NCBI RefSeq assembly: GCF_001518815.1
Contig: NZ_CP013987.1
Location: forward strand, 1,591,001 to 1,655,000
Direction: 5' to 3'
DNA length: 64,000 bases
Origin: Pseudomonas oryzihabitans
Lineage (GTDB): Bacteria > Pseudomonadota > Gammaproteobacteria > Pseudomonadales > Pseudomonadaceae
Below, in pieces: positions 19,701 through 29,524 of this stretch. The notes below the pieces were generated by a model. It was not told the origin of the DNA and did not search any database. It worked only from the letters and a program-made list of their open reading frames with translations. Position numbers and translations under genes: made by a program. Every line of letters starts with the position of its first letter. Positions within the stretch are counted from its first letter, which is position 1.

Positions 19701-19729
19701 AAAAGGGCGATCTCAGAGGTCGCCCTTTT
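19701..19729. terminator. Bidirectional terminator after the tRNA-like remnant
   Basis: AAAA, stem GGGCGATCT / AGGTCGCCC with loop CAG, then TTTT. It resembles the tRNA-Val terminator in stem sequence (GGGCGAT...GTCGCCC). It may now also serve the convergent YfdX gene on the minus strand. Confidence 0.75.
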
Positions 19730-19831
19730 GTGTTTGCCCATGCTGCACGCTGTGATCGATGCGGGCTTGCTGGGCATCGGGTCGTTTAACGAGGCGACCT
19801 TACGATCGCCCCGTTTGCCCAGGTCGGGCCA

Positions 19832-20539
19832 TCAGCTGCTTGGGGTAACGGTCTCGGTGAAGGAGCCGGCCGGTTGCAGTCCGTGCTTGTTCGCCGTGAA
19901 GTCCATGGCCGTCGACGCGTAGCGCACCTCATCCTGAGCTTGCTTGAGCGTCAGGTTGGCTTCATAGAACTTATCACTGGCCAACTGCTTGGCCGCCTGA
20001 TCGACGTCGGTGGTCGTCTGCTTGAGTGGTGCCAAGGCGATGGTGGTGTCGATATCCACGCCGGCCAGTCGCAGAGTTTCCGCAGCGCCCTTGGCGTCCC
20101 CGTGTTTGAGTTTGCTATTGGCGTCGGTGACTGCCTTCACTTTCTGTGGGTTGGCCATATAACTGTCTTGCACCATGGTATCACCCCATATCGGTAGCCA
20201 GGACGTTACGGTGGTGCTGGTATCGGCTTTGCCCTGATTGTCCTTGACCTTCAAGTCACTTGCGGCTTTTTTGAGTGCAGTATTATCCGACTGCGCAAGT
20301 TTGAGTGCCTGCTGGGCATCCTTGACATGGGCCACAGCTTTCGTGGTGTGACCTTGAAACAGTTCCACGCGCGCAGCGGAGATGTCGGTGAAGGCTCTTT
20401 GGCCCTGGGTGGACAGGGCCTGAAAGCTGCCCAATTCGCTCGGCGAGGGCGCTTGAGTGGCGGCGAAGGCCGCAGACGAGCAGGCGGCTACGATGGCGAC
20501 GACCAGCATGCTTTTTGCCAGTTTATTCTTGACGTTCAT
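19832..20539 (-). CDS. YfdX family periplasmic protein
   Basis: 235 residues with a signal peptide (SMLVVAIVAACSSAAFA-ATQ). The mature part is a helical YfdX domain: FQALSTQGQRAFTDISAAR, a linker with TSWLPIWGDTMVQD, then a second helical half ending in YEANLTLKQAQDEVRY. In enteric bacteria YfdX lies beside oxalate and acid-resistance genes and binds small ligands; no such genes are here. GGAGG is 8 bases before the ATG at 20539. It is part of the insert between tRNA-Val and thrS. Confidence 0.85.
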   Translation of the reverse strand: MNVKNKLAKSMLVVAIVAACSSAAFAATQAPSPSELGSFQALSTQGQRAFTDISAARVELFQGHTTKAVAHVKDAQQALKLAQSDNTALKKAASDLKVKDNQGKADTSTTVTSWLPIWGDTMVQDSYMANPQKVKAVTDANSKLKHGDAKGAAETLRLAGVDIDTTIALAPLKQTTTDVDQAAKQLASDKFYEANLTLKQAQDEVRYASTAMDFTANKHGLQPAGSFTETVTPSS

Positions 20540-20977
20540 TTGCTGCCTCCAGCGGATATGCAATTGAAGTAAGGCTATCGCTCAGGTACCAGAACCAAGT
20601 TCTGTAGTGCCTGGAATCGATATTCCGCCGAATCGCTTAACATTGGATTAATAGCCGCGGCGTGCTTCTTGAATGAGGGCTGAACGACGTCGCACTACAA
20701 GGCTTTAAACTATTTGAGCGGGCGTGAGCGCTTTTTGCGCGCGCTTAATCAAAGCCATGTTTGATGGAAGAATGACATTCATTCGGAGCGTAGGAAATTT
20801 CGGTCTTCAAGTGGCTCTTTTATAGAGCGCCTGACCGGTGGTGTCCTGGTCAAGCTGTGACCTCTTGCCTCGGTCGTGGCGGTCCGGCTTTTCACGTAGA
20901 CTGGCTGACGATTTTTCTTGGGCCGCCAGACGATTCGCCAGAGGCGAGAAGGGGGCCGGTGCAGCGAGGAGCAGGTG
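20540..20977. other. Intergenic DNA, no gene seen
   Basis: 438 bases between divergent genes. It is A/T-richer around 20610-20790 and holds a small inverted repeat at 20718-20750 (GAGCGGGCGTGAGCGC / GCGCGCGCTT). No open frame with a ribosome site. It presumably carries both promoters, which I cannot place with confidence. Confidence 0.5.
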
Positions 20978-21259
20978 ATGACTCAAGGTGGTGAAGGGCG
21001 GCAGATCGGCAAGGGTGGCTGTCTCGGGTTGATCCTGCTGTCGATCCTGTTCGCGGTCGTGGTCTTCGGCTCCATCATCTACGTCTATCGCCACAATGCG
21101 ACGCCGGTCAGCCGCGCCAACGAGCAGCAGGCCATCGACCAGTGCCTGGCGCGGGCCAATGCGCCGGAAACCTCGCCGGCCGATCGCCAGGCGCTGATGG
21201 AAAACTGCCAGGAAATGCAGAAGCAGTTCCTCAAGAAGTACCCCGACGCGGCCCGTTAA
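20978..21259 (+). CDS. Small single-pass membrane protein
   Basis: 93 residues. A membrane helix at about 15-37 (LGLILLSILFAVVVFGSIIYVY) is followed by a charged periplasmic or cytoplasmic segment rich in Gln/Ala/Asn with two cysteines (DQCLARANA and MENCQEMQKQ), possibly a disulfide pair. GAGGAGCAGG stands before the ATG at 20978. I do not recognise the family. It lies about 200 bases before thrS on the same strand. Confidence 0.7.
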   Translation: MTQGGEGRQIGKGGCLGLILLSILFAVVVFGSIIYVYRHNATPVSRANEQQAIDQCLARANAPETSPADRQALMENCQEMQKQFLKKYPDAAR

Positions 21260-21465
21260 GCAGACGACAGTCCCTGGCGAGGTTGCGCCAGGTCTCGGTT
21301 TCTGAAAGGATTTCCGTCCCAAACTTTCCAGTGATCCTTTCGCGTCGCCCGGAATGCCTTGCGGCCCTGCCACTGTGCGGCGGGATTTCCAGCGGTGCGG
21401 CTGCTTACTGGCCAATCCCACCATGTGGCCCTTGGTATGGGTCACCACTGAGTTGAGGAGGCGCC

Positions 21466-23388
21466 ATGCCTGTCATTACTCTCCCCGACGGTAGCCAACG
21501 TCCATTCGACAAGCCCGTCACCGTAGCCGAAGTCGCCCAGTCCATTGGTGCCGGTCTTGCCAAGGCCACCATCGCCGGTCGCGTCGATGGCCAATTGCGC
21601 GATGCCAGCGATCTCATCGAGCAGGATGCCAACCTGCAGATCATCACCGCCAAGGACGAGGACGGCCTGGAGATCATCCGCCATTCCTGCGCCCACCTGG
21701 TGGGTCATGCGGTCAAGCAGCTGTTCCCGACCGCCAGGATGGTCATTGGCCCGGTGATCGACGAAGGCTTCTACTACGACATCGCCTTCGAGCGCCCCTT
21801 CACCCTCGACGACCTGTCGGCCATCGAGACGCGGATGCGCGAGCTGATCGACAAGGACTACGACGTCATCAAGAAGATGACGCCGCGCGCCGAGGTCATC
21901 GAGGTGTTCAAGGCCCGGGGTGAGGAGTACAAGCTGCGCCTGATCGACGACATGCCCGAGGAGCAGGCCATGGGCCTGTACTACCACGAGGAATACGTCG
22001 ACATGTGCCGTGGCCCGCACGTGCCCAACACCCGCTTCCTCAAGGCCTTCAAGCTGACCAAGCTGTCCGGCGCCTACTGGCGTGGCGACGCCAAGAACGA
22101 GCAGCTGCAGCGTATCTATGGCACTGCCTGGGCCGACAAGAAGCAGCTGGCGGCCTATATCCAGCGCATCGAGGAAGCCGAGAAGCGCGACCATCGTCGT
22201 ATCGGCAAGCAGCTCGACCTCTTCCACCTGCAGGAAGAAGCACCCGGCATGGTGTTCTGGCACGCCAATGGCTGGACCGTCTACCAGGTACTCGAGCAGT
22301 ACATGCGCAAGGTTCAGCGCGAGCACGGGTATCAGGAGATCAAGACGCCCCAGGTGGTTGATCGCGTTCTGTGGGAGCGCTCGGGTCACTGGTCCAACTA
22401 CGCCGAAGGCATGTTCACTACGGCCTCGGAAAGTCGTGACTTTGCGATCAAGCCGATGAATTGCCCCTGCCACGTGCAGGTGTTCAATCAGGGGCTGAAG
22501 TCCTACCGCGACTTGCCGCTGCGCCTGGCCGAGTTCGGTGCCTGCCACCGCAATGAGCCGTCCGGTGCCTTGCACGGCATCATGCGCGTGCGGGGCTTCA
22601 CCCAGGATGACGCCCACATCTTCTGTACCGAGGAGCAGGTCAAGCAGGAAGCCGACAACTTCATCAAGTTGACCCTGCAGGTCTATGCCGACTTCGGTTT
22701 CACCGACGTGATCATGAAGCTCTCCACCCGGCCGGCCAAGCGCGTCGGTTCCGAAGAGCTGTGGGATCGCGCCGAGAAGGCCCTGGCCGATGCACTGGAT
22801 GCCTCGGGTCTGGACTGGGAATATCAGCCCGGCGAGGGCGCCTTCTACGGACCGAAGATCGAGTTCACCCTCAAGGATTGCCTGGGCCGTCAATGGCAGT
22901 GTGGTACTCTGCAGTACGATCCGAACCTGCCGGAGCGCCTCGACGCCAGCTACATCTCCGAGGACAACAGCCGTCAGCGTCCGGTGATGCTGCACCGCGC
23001 CATCCTCGGTTCCTTCGAGCGTTTCATCGGCATGCTCATCGAGCACTATGCCGGTCTGTTCCCGGCGTGGCTCGCCCCGACCCAGGCGGTGGTGCTCAAT
23101 ATCACCGACAAACAGGCCGATTTTGCCCAGCAGGTCGTCGGCGAATTGAACGCTGAGGGCTTCCGGGCCAAAGCCGACTTGAGAAACGAGAAGATCGGCT
23201 TTAAAATCCGCGAGCATACTTTGCTCAAGGTTCCCTATCTCCTCGTCATTGGAGACCGGGAGGTTGAGACACGATCCGTTGCCGTGCGTACCCGCGAAGG
23301 CGTCGACCTGGGCTCCATGCCCGTTGAGCGTTTCCGCGAGCTGCTCACGCAAGCGGTTTCCCGGCGTGGCCGGCAAGATTCGGAGTAA
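21466..23388 (+). CDS. thrS: Threonine--tRNA ligase
   Basis: Charges tRNA-Thr with threonine. 640 residues, the usual bacterial length. The TGS domain is at about 1-62, then the editing domain with [13 protein letters not shown] near residue 74 and YVDMCRGPH near residue 180, the class II catalytic core (KPMNCPCHV for the zinc-binding Cys, [23 protein letters not shown]) and the C-terminal anticodon-binding domain (LVIGDREVE). GAGGAGG precedes the ATG. It heads the operon that also makes IF3, L35, L20, PheST and IHF-alpha. Confidence 0.98.
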   Translation: MPVITLPDGSQRPFDKPVTVAEVAQSIGAGLAKATIAGRVDGQLRDASDLIEQDANLQIITAKDEDGLEIIRHSCAHLVGHAVKQLFPTARMVIGPVIDEGFYYDIAFERPFTLDDLSAIETRMRELIDKDYDVIKKMTPRAEVIEVFKARGEEYKLRLIDDMPEEQAMGLYYHEEYVDMCRGPHVPNTRFLKAFKLTKLSGAYWRGDAKNEQLQRIYGTAWADKKQLAAYIQRIEEAEKRDHRRIGKQLDLFHLQEEAPGMVFWHANGWTVYQVLEQYMRKVQREHGYQEIKTPQVVDRVLWERSGHWSNYAEGMFTTASESRDFAIKPMNCPCHVQVFNQGLKSYRDLPLRLAEFGACHRNEPSGALHGIMRVRGFTQDDAHIFCTEEQVKQEADNFIKLTLQVYADFGFTDVIMKLSTRPAKRVGSEELWDRAEKALADALDASGLDWEYQPGEGAFYGPKIEFTLKDCLGRQWQCGTLQYDPNLPERLDASYISEDNSRQRPVMLHRAILGSFERFIGMLIEHYAGLFPAWLAPTQAVVLNITDKQADFAQQVVGELNAEGFRAKADLRNEKIGFKIREHTLLKVPYLLVIGDREVETRSVAVRTREGVDLGSMPVERFRELLTQAVSRRGRQDSE

Positions 23389-23393
23389 TCACT

Positions 23394-23942
23394 ATCAAGC
23401 AGCGTGACATGAGACAAGACAAGCGAGCAGCCCCCCGGGCACCGATCAACGAAAATATCACCGCCCGGGAAGTTCGCCTTATTGGCGCCGATGGACAGCA
23501 AGTAGGCATCGTCTCCATTCAGGAGGCCCTGCAGGCTGCCGAAGAAGCCAAGCTGGATCTGGTGGAAATCACCGCCGACGCCCTCCCTCCGGTCTGCCGG
23601 ATCATGGACTACGGCAAGCACGTCTTCGAGAAGAAGAAGCAAGTCGCGGCGGCGAAGAAGAACCAGAAGCAGGCTCAGGTCAAAGAAATCAAGTTTCGTC
23701 CAGGGACGGAAGAAGGGGATTACCAGGTAAAACTACGCAACCTGGTACGTTTCCTAACCGAGGGGGACAAGGCCAAGATCTCGTTGAGATTTCGCGGCCG
23801 GGAGATGGCCCACCAGGAGCTGGGCATGGAGCTGTTGAAGCGGGTCGAAGCTGACCTCGTCGAACACGGCACCGTTGAGCAGCATCCTAAGATGGAAGGA
23901 CGCCAACTCATCATGGTCATCGCCCCCAAGAAGAAAAAGTAA
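23394..23942 (+). CDS. infC: Translation initiation factor IF-3, non-AUG start
   Basis: Binds the 30S subunit, prevents premature 50S joining and checks the start codon. From the first in-frame ATG (23409) it has 177 residues, but that ATG has no ribosome site. GGAG at 23382-23385 stands 8 bases before an ATC at 23394; another ATC at 23388 overlaps the thrS stop. An AUU/AUC start is the known IF3 autoregulation device in gammaproteobacteria, so I start at 23394; homologue alignment may favour 23388. [14 protein letters not shown] and the linker rich in Lys are typical; the C-terminal domain has [12 protein letters not shown]. Confidence 0.93.
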   Translation: MKQRDMRQDKRAAPRAPINENITAREVRLIGADGQQVGIVSIQEALQAAEEAKLDLVEITADALPPVCRIMDYGKHVFEKKKQVAAAKKNQKQAQVKEIKFRPGTEEGDYQVKLRNLVRFLTEGDKAKISLRFRGREMAHQELGMELLKRVEADLVEHGTVEQHPKMEGRQLIMVIAPKKKK

Positions 23943-24003
23943 CCACCAGGGCACTGGCAGGCCTTGCGGTTATGCGTAATCACTCAATGCGGAGTATCCG
24001 AAC

Positions 24004-24198
24004 ATGCCAAAGATGAAAACCAAAAGCGGCGCTGCGAAGCGCTTCAAGAAGACTGCTGGCGGCATCAAGCACAAGCACGCCTTCAAGAGCCACATCCTGA
24101 CCAAGATGACCACCAAGCGTAAGCGTCAGCTGCGCGGTACGTCGCTGATGCATGCATCCGACGTCCAAAAGGTCGAGCGCATGCTGCGCCTTCGTTAA
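24004..24198 (+). CDS. rpmI: Ribosomal protein L35
   Basis: A 64-residue, very basic large-subunit protein ([17 protein letters not shown]; ends MLRLR). Normal length. It lies between infC and rplT, the usual place. The 61-base gap after infC contains GCGGAG before the ATG. Confidence 0.97.
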   Translation: MPKMKTKSGAAKRFKKTAGGIKHKHAFKSHILTKMTTKRKRQLRGTSLMHASDVQKVERMLRLR

Positions 24199-24228
24199 TC
24201 CTGGTCAAGAATTTAGAGGAAGTTACTC

Positions 24229-24585
24229 ATGGCTCGTGTTAAGCGTGGCGTTATCGCTCGTCGCCGTCACAAGAAAATCCTGAAGCTCGCAAAAGGCTAC
24301 TACGGTGCCCGTTCGCGCGTCTTCCGCGTCGCTAAGCAAGCGGTAATCAAGGCAGGCCAATACGCCTACCGTGACCGCCGTCAGAAGAAGCGTCAGTTCC
24401 GCGCTCTGTGGATCGCTCGTATCAACGCTGGTGCTCGTATCAACGGTCTGTCCTACAGCCGTCTGATCGCCGGCCTGAAGAAAGCGGCCATCGAGATCGA
24501 CCGTAAGGTACTGGCCGATCTGGCCGTGAACGAAAAAGCGGCGTTTGCTGCGATTGTCGAGAAAGCTAAAGCTTCGCTGGCTTAA
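24229..24585 (+). CDS. rplT: Ribosomal protein L20
   Basis: 118 residues, basic, starting [16 protein letters not shown] with the long N-terminal extension that threads into 23S rRNA and the globular C-terminal part ([29 protein letters not shown]). L20 is essential for 50S assembly and in enteric bacteria represses its own operon. AGAGGAAG lies before the ATG. Confidence 0.98.
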   Translation: MARVKRGVIARRRHKKILKLAKGYYGARSRVFRVAKQAVIKAGQYAYRDRRQKKRQFRALWIARINAGARINGLSYSRLIAGLKKAAIEIDRKVLADLAVNEKAAFAAIVEKAKASLA

Positions 24586-24630
24586 GCCCCCCGGCAATCT
24601 CGCGCCTCTGGCGCGAAGCAACGTTATCAA

Positions 24631-24664
24631 TAGGGGAAGAGCCTCATAGCTCTTCCCCTATTTT
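24631..24664 (+). terminator. Terminator or attenuator between rplT and pheS
   Basis: A perfect 12-base stem (TAGGGGAAGAGC / GCTCTTCCCCTA) with a 6-base loop, followed by TTTT, 18 bases before the pheS ATG. The adjacent GCGCCTCTGGCGC at 24602-24614 could form a competing hairpin. In E. coli pheST is attenuated through a Phe-rich leader peptide, but I see no such leader here. Confidence 0.8.
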
Positions 24665-24681
24665 GTATCTGGAGTCCCTAG

Positions 24682-25683
<1,002 letters not shown>

Positions 25684-25701
25684 CTGCCAGACGGGAGTCC
25701 T

Positions 25702-28080
25702 ATGAAATTCAGTGAACAATGGCTGCGTAGCTGGGTGAACCCTGCGGCTACGCACGAGGATCTGGTTGCCCGGCTGTCCATGGCCGGCCTGGAAGTGGAC
25801 GGCGTCGAAGCGGCGGCCGGTCGCTTCCAGGGCGTCATCGTCGGCGAGGTGGTTTCCGTCGAGCGCCATCCCGATGCCGACAAGCTCAACGTCTGCCAGG
25901 TCAGCAACGGTCAGGAATCCTTCCAGGTGGTCTGCGGCGCGCCCAATGTGCGCGCGGGCCTCAAGGTGCCTTTCGCCACCGTTGGCGCCACGCTGCCCGG
26001 TGACTTCACCATCAAGAAGGCCAAGCTGCGCGGCGTGGAATCCCACGGCATGCTCTGCTCGGCCGGCGAACTGCAGATCAGCGATGACAACAGCGGCCTG
26101 TTGGAGCTGCCCGCCGGTGCGCCGGTGGGCGAGAGCATCCGCAGCTACCTGCAGCTGGACGACGCCATCATCGACGTCGACCTGACGCCCAACCGTGGTG
26201 ACTGTCTGTCCATTGCCGGTCTGGCGCGGGAAGTAGGGGCCCTCTACAACGCCCAAGTCGAGCCGCTGCAGGTCGAGGCCGTAGCGCCTACGCACCAGGA
26301 GACCCGTCCGGTCGAGGTGCTGGCTCCCCACGCCTGCCCGCGTTACCTGGGTCGTGTGGTCAAGAATGTCGACCTGTCCCGTCCCACGCCGGACTGGATG
26401 GTCGAGCGCCTGCGCCGCAGCGGCGTGCGCAGCATCGACGCCGCCGTCGACGTCACCAACTACGTGATGCTCGAATTGGGTCAGCCCATGCATGCCTTCG
26501 ATCTGGACCAGATCAAGGGCGGCATCCGCGTGCGCCTGGCCGATGCCGGCGAGCGTCTGGTGCTGCTGGACGGCCAGGACATCGAACTGCGCAACGACAC
26601 CCTAGTGATCGCTGACTATGAACGCGCCCTGGCCATTGCCGGCGTCATGGGGGGCGAGCACAGTGGCGTCGCTGCCGGTACCCGTGACCTGTTCCTGGAA
26701 AGCGCCTTCTTCGACACCATCGCTGTGGCCGGCAAGGCCCGCTCCTATGGCCTGCACACCGATTCCTCCCACCGCTTCGAGCGGGGCGTGGACTTCGAGC
26801 TGGCGCGCAAGGCCATGGAGCGGGCGACCCGTCTGCTGCTGGACATCGGCGGCGGCGAACCGGGTCCGGTCATCGAGGCGGTCAGTGCCGAGCACCTGCC
26901 TCAGGTCGAACCGATCCTGCTGCGCGCTGAGCGCATCGAGCGTGTCCTGGGTCTGACCCTGGATGACGCCCAGGTCGAGCGTCTGCTCAGTGGTCTGGGT
27001 CTGGCCGTTGCCCGCCTGGAAGCCGGTCGCTGGCAGGTAGGTGTGCCCAGCCACCGTTTCGACATCAGCATCGAAGTGGACCTGATCGAAGAACTGGCGC
27101 GTCTCTATGGCTACAACCAGCTGCCGATCCGCTTCCCCCAGGCACGTCTGGCGCCGCAACCCCTGCCTGAGAGCAAGGGCGAGCTGAGCCAGTTGCGTCG
27201 CCTGCTGGTGGCCCGCGGTTACCAGGAAGCCATCACCTACAGCTTCATCGACGAAAAGACTTTCCGTCTGTTCGCCCCTGAGGCCCAGCCGGTGATGTTG
27301 GCCAACCCCATCTCCACCGACATGGCCGCCATGCGCTCGTCGCTGTGGCCGGGTCTGGTCAAAGCCGTGCAGTACAACCTCAACCGCCAGCAGGACCGTG
27401 TCCGGCTGTTCGAGTCGGGGCTGAGATTCGTCGGTGAGCTGGAAGGCCTGGTCCAGGAAAACGTCCTGGCCGGCGCCGTCTGTGGTTCGCGTCTGCCGGA
27501 GAGCTGGTCATCCGGGCGTGAGGCGGTGGACTTCTTCGACGTCAAGGCCGATGTCGAGGCGCTGCTGGCCCAGTCGGGTGCAGGTACTGACTTCCGCTTT
27601 GTGGCAGGTGAGCATCCGGCGTTGCACCCGGGGCAGACCGCGCTGATCGAAAGGGCAGGGCAGCCGGTCGGCTACCTGGGCGCCCTGCATCCGGAAGTGG
27701 CGCGTGAGTTGGACGTGGATCGTCCGGTGTTCCTCTTCGAGCTGGCGCTGGATGCTCTGACCACCGGCAGCCTGCCGCGCTTTGGCGAGCTGTCGCGCTT
27801 CCCGGAAGTGCGGCGTGACCTGGCGCTGGTGGTGGACGAAACCGTAGCCGCAGGAGACCTCCTGGCCGACATCCGCGAAAACGCCGGAGAAGGCCTCAAG
27901 GAACTGCGTCTGTTCGACGTCTACCAAGGCAAAGGCATTGATCCACATAGAAAAAGCGTCGCCATCGGCTTGACCTTGCTACATCCATCGCGCACATTAA
28001 CCGATGAAGAAGTCAACGAAACGACGCAGAAAATCCTCGTTTCTCTGGAAAGAAGGTTCAACGCCACCTTAAGGAAATAG
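25702..28080 (+). CDS. pheT: Phenylalanine--tRNA ligase beta subunit
   Basis: 792 residues, normal length. Order: B1, an EMAP-like tRNA-binding domain at about 40-150 (RHPDADKLNVCQV, CGAPNVRAGLKVPFA), the B3/B4 editing domain (about 210-390, with DVTNYVMLELGQPMHAFD), B5 (about 400-475), a class II-like inactive core, and the C-terminal anticodon-binding FDX-ACB domain (RFPEVRRDLALVVDE). It forms the enzyme with PheS and edits Tyr-tRNA-Phe. Four bases before ihfA. Confidence 0.98.
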   Translation: MKFSEQWLRSWVNPAATHEDLVARLSMAGLEVDGVEAAAGRFQGVIVGEVVSVERHPDADKLNVCQVSNGQESFQVVCGAPNVRAGLKVPFATVGATLPGDFTIKKAKLRGVESHGMLCSAGELQISDDNSGLLELPAGAPVGESIRSYLQLDDAIIDVDLTPNRGDCLSIAGLAREVGALYNAQVEPLQVEAVAPTHQETRPVEVLAPHACPRYLGRVVKNVDLSRPTPDWMVERLRRSGVRSIDAAVDVTNYVMLELGQPMHAFDLDQIKGGIRVRLADAGERLVLLDGQDIELRNDTLVIADYERALAIAGVMGGEHSGVAAGTRDLFLESAFFDTIAVAGKARSYGLHTDSSHRFERGVDFELARKAMERATRLLLDIGGGEPGPVIEAVSAEHLPQVEPILLRAERIERVLGLTLDDAQVERLLSGLGLAVARLEAGRWQVGVPSHRFDISIEVDLIEELARLYGYNQLPIRFPQARLAPQPLPESKGELSQLRRLLVARGYQEAITYSFIDEKTFRLFAPEAQPVMLANPISTDMAAMRSSLWPGLVKAVQYNLNRQQDRVRLFESGLRFVGELEGLVQENVLAGAVCGSRLPESWSSGREAVDFFDVKADVEALLAQSGAGTDFRFVAGEHPALHPGQTALIERAGQPVGYLGALHPEVARELDVDRPVFLFELALDALTTGSLPRFGELSRFPEVRRDLALVVDETVAAGDLLADIRENAGEGLKELRLFDVYQGKGIDPHRKSVAIGLTLLHPSRTLTDEEVNETTQKILVSLERRFNATLRK

Positions 28081-28083
28081 CGC

Positions 28084-28386
28084 ATGGGGGCCCTGACGAA
28101 AGCTGAGATGGCCGAACGTCTGTTTGAAGAGCTCGGTCTGAACAAACGTGAAGCCAAGGAATTGGTCGAACTGTTCTTCGAAGAAATTCGTCATGCGCTC
28201 GAAAGCAACGAGCAGGTCAAGTTGTCCGGTTTCGGCAACTTCGACCTGCGCGACAAGCGCCAGCGCCCCGGACGCAATCCCAAGACAGGGGAGGAGATAC
28301 CCATCACGGCTCGCCGTGTGGTGACCTTCCGCCCCGGGCAGAAACTGAAAGCCAGGGTCGAGGCCTATGCTGGAACCAAGTCATAA
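28084..28386 (+). CDS. ihfA: Integration host factor alpha subunit
   Basis: 100 residues of the HU/IHF family. [17 protein letters not shown] forms the dimer helices; the DNA-bending arm contains [12 protein letters not shown] with the intercalating proline. It makes a heterodimer with IHF-beta and acts in nucleoid structure, recombination and sigma-54 promoters. ihfA directly after pheT is the standard gammaproteobacterial order. Its last 20 bases overlap the MerR gene. Confidence 0.97.
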   Translation: MGALTKAEMAERLFEELGLNKREAKELVELFFEEIRHALESNEQVKLSGFGNFDLRDKRQRPGRNPKTGEEIPITARRVVTFRPGQKLKARVEAYAGTKS

Positions 28387-28726
28387 CGACGAGCTGCCGG
28401 TCATACCGGGCAAGCGCTACTTCACCATCGGTGAGGTGAGCGACCTTTGCCTGGTCAAACCGCACGTGCTGCGCTACTGGGAGCAGGAATTTCCCCAGCT
28501 GAACCCGGTGAAGCGCCGCGGCAACCGGCGCTATTACCAGCGCCACGACGTGTTGATGATCCGCCAGATTCGCTCTCTGCTGTACAACGAAGGCTTCACC
28601 ATCGGCGGGGCGCGCCAGCGCCTCACCCAGGGCGACGAGACCCGCGACGAGGGTTCGCAGTACCACCAGCTCATCCGCCAGATGATCAGCGAACTCGAAG
28701 AAGTCCTCGTCGTACTGAAGAAGTGA
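28367..28726 (+). CDS. MerR family regulator downstream of ihfA
   Basis: 119 residues with an N-terminal winged HTH ([21 protein letters not shown], roughly residues 18-38) and a C-terminal coiled-coil helix ([18 protein letters not shown]). There are no cysteines for metal binding and no ligand domain, so it belongs to the short, effector-less MerR type found after ihfA in Pseudomonas. It overlaps ihfA by 20 bases, so translation is likely coupled. Target unknown. Confidence 0.9.
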   Translation: MLEPSHNDELPVIPGKRYFTIGEVSDLCLVKPHVLRYWEQEFPQLNPVKRRGNRRYYQRHDVLMIRQIRSLLYNEGFTIGGARQRLTQGDETRDEGSQYHQLIRQMISELEEVLVVLKK

Positions 28727-28734
28727 AAAAAAGC

Positions 28735-28763
28735 TTCCATTAATCAAAGCGTTGCAGTAAGAT
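28735..28763 (+). promoter_or_regulatory. Predicted promoter of tRNA-Pro
   Basis: TTCCAT at 28735-28740 and TAAGAT at 28758-28763 with a 17-base spacer, about 27 bases before the mature tRNA. It begins in the A-rich stretch just after the MerR stop. Confidence 0.5.
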
Positions 28764-28789
28764 GCACGCCGTTCCCTAGAGGAACATAG

Positions 28790-28867
<78 letters not shown>

Positions 28868-28879
28868 AATTAACGATGA

Positions 28880-28910
28880 GGCTCAAGCACTTAGTGGCTT
28901 GGGCCTTTTT
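28880..28910 (+). terminator. Rho-independent terminator of tRNA-Pro
   Basis: Stem GGCTCAAGC / GCTTGGGCC with an 8-base loop, followed by T5, 13 bases after the CCA end. Confidence 0.9.
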
Positions 28911-29230
28911 CGTTTCTGGAGCTAAATCAAAATCAGCTGGCGATTCGCTTGGGTAGGGTTCCTGGTAGCTTTCGACCGGGTTGCTGCAAGAGGATTGCTG
29001 GTTATAGGCATACCTACCTTACTGAGTCTTCCACCCCGCCTGCTCACTGGTAACGACGTATAGAGACATCCAGCTCAGTAGAGCTCGGCATTACCTGCGC
29101 AGCTGTTCTCGTTATCGCCTGTGGCGGCTTATTCGATCTTGAGCGCCCTGTTCGAGATGCGCTCCTTCGATCATTGCCTAAAGCGTAATCCAACCTGCTT
29201 CCGGGCCAGCCGCTGCTTTGGACTAGCTAA
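28911..29230. other. Intergenic DNA, no gene seen
   Basis: 320 bases, less G/C-rich than the neighbours. No open frame with a ribosome site, no second tRNA and no copy of the tRNA-Pro 3' end. It looks like non-coding or fully decayed sequence at the border of the accessory part. Confidence 0.5.
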
Positions 29231-29268
29231 TAAAAATAGGAAGGCCCAGCGTTAATACTGGGCCTCCT
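29231..29268 (-). terminator. Terminator of the small gene at 29273
   Basis: On the minus strand the stem GGAGGCCCAG / CTGGGCCTTCC with an 8-base loop is followed by TATTTTTA. It begins 4 bases after the stop codon of the gene it serves. Confidence 0.85.
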
Positions 29269-29272
29269 AATG

Positions 29273-29524
29273 TCATTCAGCGTCCTTAGCGGCATCTGCT
29301 CCAGCAGAGGTGAGCTTTATCGGTAGCACCAAAGAGCGATCGCCTTGAGCGTCGACGTGGACGTTGCCCTTATGAATCAGCCCATGCTCTTGCAGGTCCT
29401 GAAGAACGTCCATGACGGCATCTTCACCGTGATGGTTATCGAGAATTTCACTACCCAGGCCCGCTGGATGCGAGTGATACAGGCGGCGCAAGATTTCAGC
29501 TTTGAGTTCTGCATTGATAGCCAT
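29273..29524 (-). CDS. Small protein of unknown function
   Basis: 83 residues, acidic C-terminus. LKAEILRRLYHSHPAGLGSE and DAVMDVLQDLQEHGLIHKG look like helices of a small winged-helix-like fold, but I do not recognise the family. GAGGAGA stands about 6 bases before the ATG and a strong terminator follows, so it is a real, self-contained gene. Base composition is closer to A/T than in the housekeeping genes. It stands alone after tRNA-Pro and may be a relic of an integrated element (inference). Confidence 0.75.
   Translation of the reverse strand: MAINAELKAEILRRLYHSHPAGLGSEILDNHHGEDAVMDVLQDLQEHGLIHKGNVHVDAQGDRSLVLPIKLTSAGADAAKDAE

Noticed and set aside
20807..21448. 213-codon open frame on the minus strand before thrS
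   Set aside because: It lies opposite the small membrane protein gene, has no ribosome site and its composition is that of a shadow frame in G/C-rich DNA.
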